39,324 nt of DNA, taken from the NCBI RefSeq assembly GCF_008123965.1, contig NZ_VSTH01000096.1, forward strand, positions 1-39,324. Reading direction: 5' to 3'. The notes under the pieces were generated by a model. That model was not told where the DNA came from, did not search any database, and saw only the letters and a program-made list of their open reading frames with translations. A program made the translations under genes and the position numbers. This document shows positions 34,593-39,324 of this stretch, piece after piece. The stretch's first letter is position 1, and every line of letters starts with the position of its first letter. This stretch comes from Bradyrhizobium hipponense. GTDB taxonomy: Bacteria > Pseudomonadota > Alphaproteobacteria > Rhizobiales > Xanthobacteraceae.

Positions 34593-34716
34593 GTAGTCCT
34601 CGCGACGTCTGACGAACCTAGATGTTGTGTCGGCTACGCACCGAATCACAATGATATATCAAAGACTTGCTAAAGTGTTCTTAATTTGTTCTGATGAGGG
34701 GCATGATTGTTGAGAG

Positions 34717-34750
34717 CGTCGTCCTGGCGAAAGCCAGGATCCATTACCCC
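34717..34750. repeat. Left terminal inverted repeat of GIY-YIG unit 2, family D
   Basis: A 34-base arm with a hairpin of 7 bp, TCCTGGC (34722-34728) and GCCAGGA (34733-34739), around GAAA, then TCCATTACCCC. It matches the reverse complement of 35076-35109 at 33 of 34 bases. Confidence 0.9.
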
Positions 34751-34779
34751 GGTCAGCGTTGTCCTTGCGAGCTGAAGCC

Positions 34780-35070
34780 ATGAGCGCAAGCAGCTACTAC
34801 GTCTACATCCTCGCCAGCCGTCATCACGGGACGATCTATATCGGCGCCACCAACGACATCCACATTCGGCTTGAACTGCACCGTTCGGGTCGGGGTTCGA
34901 AGTTCGTTCTGAAATACAATATCTTCCGCCTCGTGCACGTCGAAGTATTTGCCACTCCGCAGGAGGCTATCGCGCGCGAGAAGCAATTGAAGTTCTGGAG
35001 GCGAGATTGGAAGATCAAGCTGATCGAGCAAGAAAATCCCGATTGGAATGACCGGTCGGGCCTCATTTGA
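34780..35070 (+). CDS. Single-domain GIY-YIG nuclease family protein (copy 2)
   Basis: A 96-residue protein, nearly all GIY-YIG domain. The GIY half is YYVYILAS, the YIG half is TIYIGATND, an arginine in IHIRLELH aligns with the catalytic position, and the metal-binding glutamate lies in AIAREKQLKFW. NPDWND closes the domain. Compared with copy 1 at 6230-6532, about half the positions agree by eye, and the region between the arginine and KY differs most. The ATG at 34780 gives MSASSYYVYIL; an in-frame TTG at 34759 is less likely. The gene starts 29 bases after one family D arm and stops 5 bases before the other. Confidence 0.8.
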   Translation: MSASSYYVYILASRHHGTIYIGATNDIHIRLELHRSGRGSKFVLKYNIFRLVHVEVFATPQEAIAREKQLKFWRRDWKIKLIEQENPDWNDRSGLI

Positions 35071-35075
35071 AAGGC

Positions 35076-35109
35076 GGGGTAATGGGTCCTGGCTTTCGCC
35101 AGGACGACG
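35076..35109. repeat. Right terminal inverted repeat of GIY-YIG unit 2, family D
   Basis: The mirror image of 34717-34750, with stem TCCTGGC (35087-35093) and GCCAGGA (35098-35104) around TTTC. The single difference lies at the base after the stem (C in place of T in the left arm's orientation). Confidence 0.9.
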
Positions 35110-35180
35110 ATGTGGCGAGAGCCTTCGCCGGGACGACACTCTCTTTGTCGCGAGCGTTTTCTTTGTTGCGCGTGGTCGCC

Positions 35181-35426
35181 TCAATTCACCGCCGACATCA
35201 ACCTGTCCCCGCACGCGCTCGCGTAAAACTTGCCGCCGCATTGGCGCTTGATGGCGGCGCAACGGGCGGCGGGGGATGCATTTTGCGGGACGGTGAAACC
35301 GCAGCTCAGACCGTCGGCGCTGCGGCCCGGCTTGCCTGCGGCAAACGCAGCGCTGGAGGCGCTGATGCAGACGACGAGCAGGGCTGCGGTGGCGATTTCG
35401 ATCAGCAATCGCATCTGCAGTTTCAT
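35181..35426 (-). CDS. Small exported cysteine-containing protein
   Basis: An 81-residue product with a signal peptide (MKLQMRLLIEIATAALLVVC is the first 20 residues) and likely cleavage after AAFA. The mature part of about 50 residues has four cysteines (LSCGF, ARCAAI, RQCGG, SACGD), which could form two disulfides in the periplasm. The ATG at 35426 is preferred to one at 35432 because GGAGGG then lies six bases upstream. I know no function. It is divergent from the glycogen phosphorylase gene. Confidence 0.6.
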   Translation of the reverse strand: MKLQMRLLIEIATAALLVVCISASSAAFAAGKPGRSADGLSCGFTVPQNASPAARCAAIKRQCGGKFYASACGDRLMSAVN

Positions 35427-35630
35427 GGACATCCCTCCACACTGATGGCCGAATTGGTCCCTAATCTAGCATCGAATCCACGCTTTCCCGTGCTGATCCG
35501 GGTTCCCAAACCGGCCCATTCCTTGCATAAATTTGCGCCAGTGCAATGCACGGCCGCGCCTGCGATGGTTTCGGTCCGGAGGCATGACGCGTAGGGTTAG
35601 TGGTGTTCTCGCGACCAGGAAGTAACGGCC

Positions 35631-38147
<2,517 letters not shown>

Positions 38148-38270
38148 TTTTCCGCGCGACGAAGTCAGGGTTACCTGCGAGGTTATTGCATCTCGCAGGA
38201 TGGATGATGATATGATCGCCATCATCCCCCGGGGCGATGTCGGCGATGCGGACGCCGTATCCTCAACCAC

Positions 38271-38350
38271 CGTCATTGCGAGCGCAGCGAAGCAATCCAG
38301 ACTACCTCCGCGGAACGATTCTGGATTGCTTCGCTGCGCTCGCAACGACG
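38271..38350. repeat. Palindromic repeat, family C (left of thioesterase gene)
   Basis: An 80-bp near-perfect palindrome from CGTCATTGCGAGCGCAGC to GCTCGCAACGACG, with AGCAATCCAGA and TCTGGATTGCT arms around a CCGCGG loop. It differs from the copy at 39207-39286 at only a few positions. Confidence 0.9.
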
Positions 38351-38375
38351 GTCGGGGAAATACCGAGGACCAGCA

Positions 38376-39191
38376 ATGCACGCCAAGCTCCCGCACCCTT
38401 TCGACGATGCCACGCGCGTCACCGCCGGCGACAGCAGCTGGCGGGGGCACACCAGTGACGATTACTGGGCCTTTGTCGGCCCGTTCGGCGGCGTCACCGC
38501 CGCGACCATCCTGCGCGCGTTGATCGACCATCCGCAAGCCGCCGGCGGTCCGCTGGCGGTCACCGTCAATTACTGCGCGCCGATCGCCAAGGGACCGTTC
38601 GATCTCGACGTCCGGCTGGTGAAGGCCAACCGCTCCAGCCAGCATTGGAGCGTCGAACTGTCGCAAGGCGGCGGCGAGGTCGCAACGCTTGCCACCGCCG
38701 TGTTCGCCGAGCGCCGGCCGTCCTGGGAGCACGGGGTGGCGAAATGTCCGGACGCCACTTCGTTCGAGAACACACTGCCGTTCCCGAAGATCTCGGCGTC
38801 CTGGGCCAATCAGTATGATTTCCGATTCGTCGAGGGCGAGATGCGCGTCGGGCCGCCGCAGGCCGAGCTCGCCGGCACTTATTCGAAAGTCTGGATCGGC
38901 GACCGCACGCCGCGCAAGCTCGACATGCTGTCGCTGATGGCGATGTCGGACGCATTCTTCGGCCGCATCTTCCATGCACGGCGCGAGTTGGTGCCATTCG
39001 GCACGGTGTCGCTGACGACATATTTCCACACCGACGCGGAAGAGCTCGCGGCCGAAGACATCACCCGCGTGCTCGCGACAGCTGACGCAAAGATCTTCCA
39101 CAAGAGCTATGGCGATCAGAACGGCGAGCTGTGGTCCCCGAACGGCCGCCTGCTCGCGACCACGACGCAGATCGCGTATTTCAAGGCGTAG
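38376..39191 (+). CDS. TesB-like acyl-CoA thioesterase family protein
   Basis: A 271-residue protein with the double hot-dog fold of the TesB/4HBT_3 group, which hydrolyses acyl-CoA thioesters. Family signs are GPFGGVTAATILRAL (about 36-50), LAVTVNYCAPIAKGPF and, in the second half, DMLSLMAMSDAFFGRIF and GTVSLTTYFHTDA. The start at 38376 gives MHAKLPHPFDDATR. It stands alone between two family C repeats. The acyl chain preferred is unknown; roles in fatty-acid or aromatic-acid breakdown are possible. Confidence 0.87.
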   Translation: MHAKLPHPFDDATRVTAGDSSWRGHTSDDYWAFVGPFGGVTAATILRALIDHPQAAGGPLAVTVNYCAPIAKGPFDLDVRLVKANRSSQHWSVELSQGGGEVATLATAVFAERRPSWEHGVAKCPDATSFENTLPFPKISASWANQYDFRFVEGEMRVGPPQAELAGTYSKVWIGDRTPRKLDMLSLMAMSDAFFGRIFHARRELVPFGTVSLTTYFHTDAEELAAEDITRVLATADAKIFHKSYGDQNGELWSPNGRLLATTTQIAYFKA

Positions 39192-39206
39192 GTGTTTCCA
39201 TGATCT

Positions 39207-39286
39207 CGTCATTGCGAGCGCAGCGAAGCAATCCAGACTGTCTCCGCGGAGGGATTCTGGATTGCTTCGCTTCGCTCGCAATGACG
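39207..39286. repeat. Palindromic repeat, family C (right of thioesterase gene)
   Basis: An 80-bp near-perfect palindrome of the same build as 38271-38350, starting 15 bases after the thioesterase stop codon. The loop reads CTCCGCGGAGGG. Nothing further is recognised in the remaining 38 bases of the window. Confidence 0.9.
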
Positions 39287-39324
39287 GTGGAGATGTATTG
39301 CGAAAAATCGGGATAGGGGGCAGC

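Larger units (their letters stand above)
34717..35109 (+). mobile_element. Putative REP-bounded GIY-YIG unit 2
   Basis: A 393-bp unit consisting of 34-bp terminal inverted repeats with one mismatch, enclosing only the GIY-YIG gene. No target-site duplication is visible. Immediately to the right, 35121-35137 (GCCTTCGCCGGGACGAC) is the end of another family D arm, so the unit abuts or interrupts an older repeat. Mobility is inferred, not shown. Confidence 0.45.

Noticed and set aside
38271..39286. Classical composite transposon around the thioesterase gene
   Set aside because: The flanking 80-bp palindromes contain no transposase, and no target duplication was seen; they are part of a repeat family found in many gaps.

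Overview
The window looks like a chromosomal segment of an alphaproteobacterium of the order Hyphomicrobiales, most likely Bradyrhizobium or a very close relative. The basis is high GC content, blocks such as dapD-dapE, def-fmt-truA and ffs-dnaX-ebfC-recR, protein sequences that resemble that genus, and a dense population of short palindromic repeats of the kinds found there. No tRNA, rRNA, CRISPR array, phage module or classical insertion sequence was recognised. No gap between genes exceeds about 300 bases, and nearly every gap over 100 bases holds a palindromic repeat.

Layout. 174-2199: dapD and dapE (succinylase branch of lysine/diaminopimelate synthesis). 2323-4733, minus strand: truA, fmt and def (tRNA pseudouridylation; formylation and deformylation of protein N-termini), divergent from rmuC (4904-6103) across a short promoter region with CtrA-like sites. 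6230-6532: a 100-residue GIY-YIG nuclease gene between two near-identical palindromic repeat pairs. 6715-8079: an AmpG-like transporter. 8218-11672, minus strand: a small exported protein, recR, ebfC, dnaX and the 4.5S SRP RNA. 11862-16294: a plus-strand block of a polar amino acid type ABC transporter (binding protein, permease, ATPase), an SDR-fold protein and an enolase-superfamily enzyme. The last four genes overlap one another, which suggests uptake plus catabolism of one unknown acid.

16574-19493: a HIT protein, NudC, a PfkB sugar kinase and an Lrp/AsnC regulator with a candidate operator. 19650-26032, minus strand: phosphomannomutase/phosphoglucomutase, a membrane-anchored retropepsin-like protease, the helicase HrpB and UDP-glucose dehydrogenase. 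The mutase and the dehydrogenase both serve nucleotide-sugar and surface polysaccharide supply. 26270-31539: a membrane acyltransferase, DNA polymerase I and a LysE exporter. 31719-39191: a glutathione transferase, pyrE, a DUF2865 protein, two small proteins of unknown role, a second GIY-YIG gene, glycogen phosphorylase and a TesB-like thioesterase.

The most interesting signal is the link between the GIY-YIG genes and the palindromic repeats. One gene lies between two roughly 100-bp repeat pairs of one family (6115-6636). The other lies inside a 393-bp unit ended by 34-bp inverted repeats of a different family with one mismatch (34717-35109). Gene-less repeat pairs of the same families occur elsewhere in the window, and their stems vary in a compensatory way. 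This looks like a REP/RAYT-type arrangement with a GIY-YIG nuclease in place of the tyrosine transposase; the idea is an inference. Other notable points are a DNA polymerase I whose 3'-5' exonuclease motifs are all replaced, an SDR protein without its catalytic residues, and a DnaX without its usual zinc-binding cysteines.
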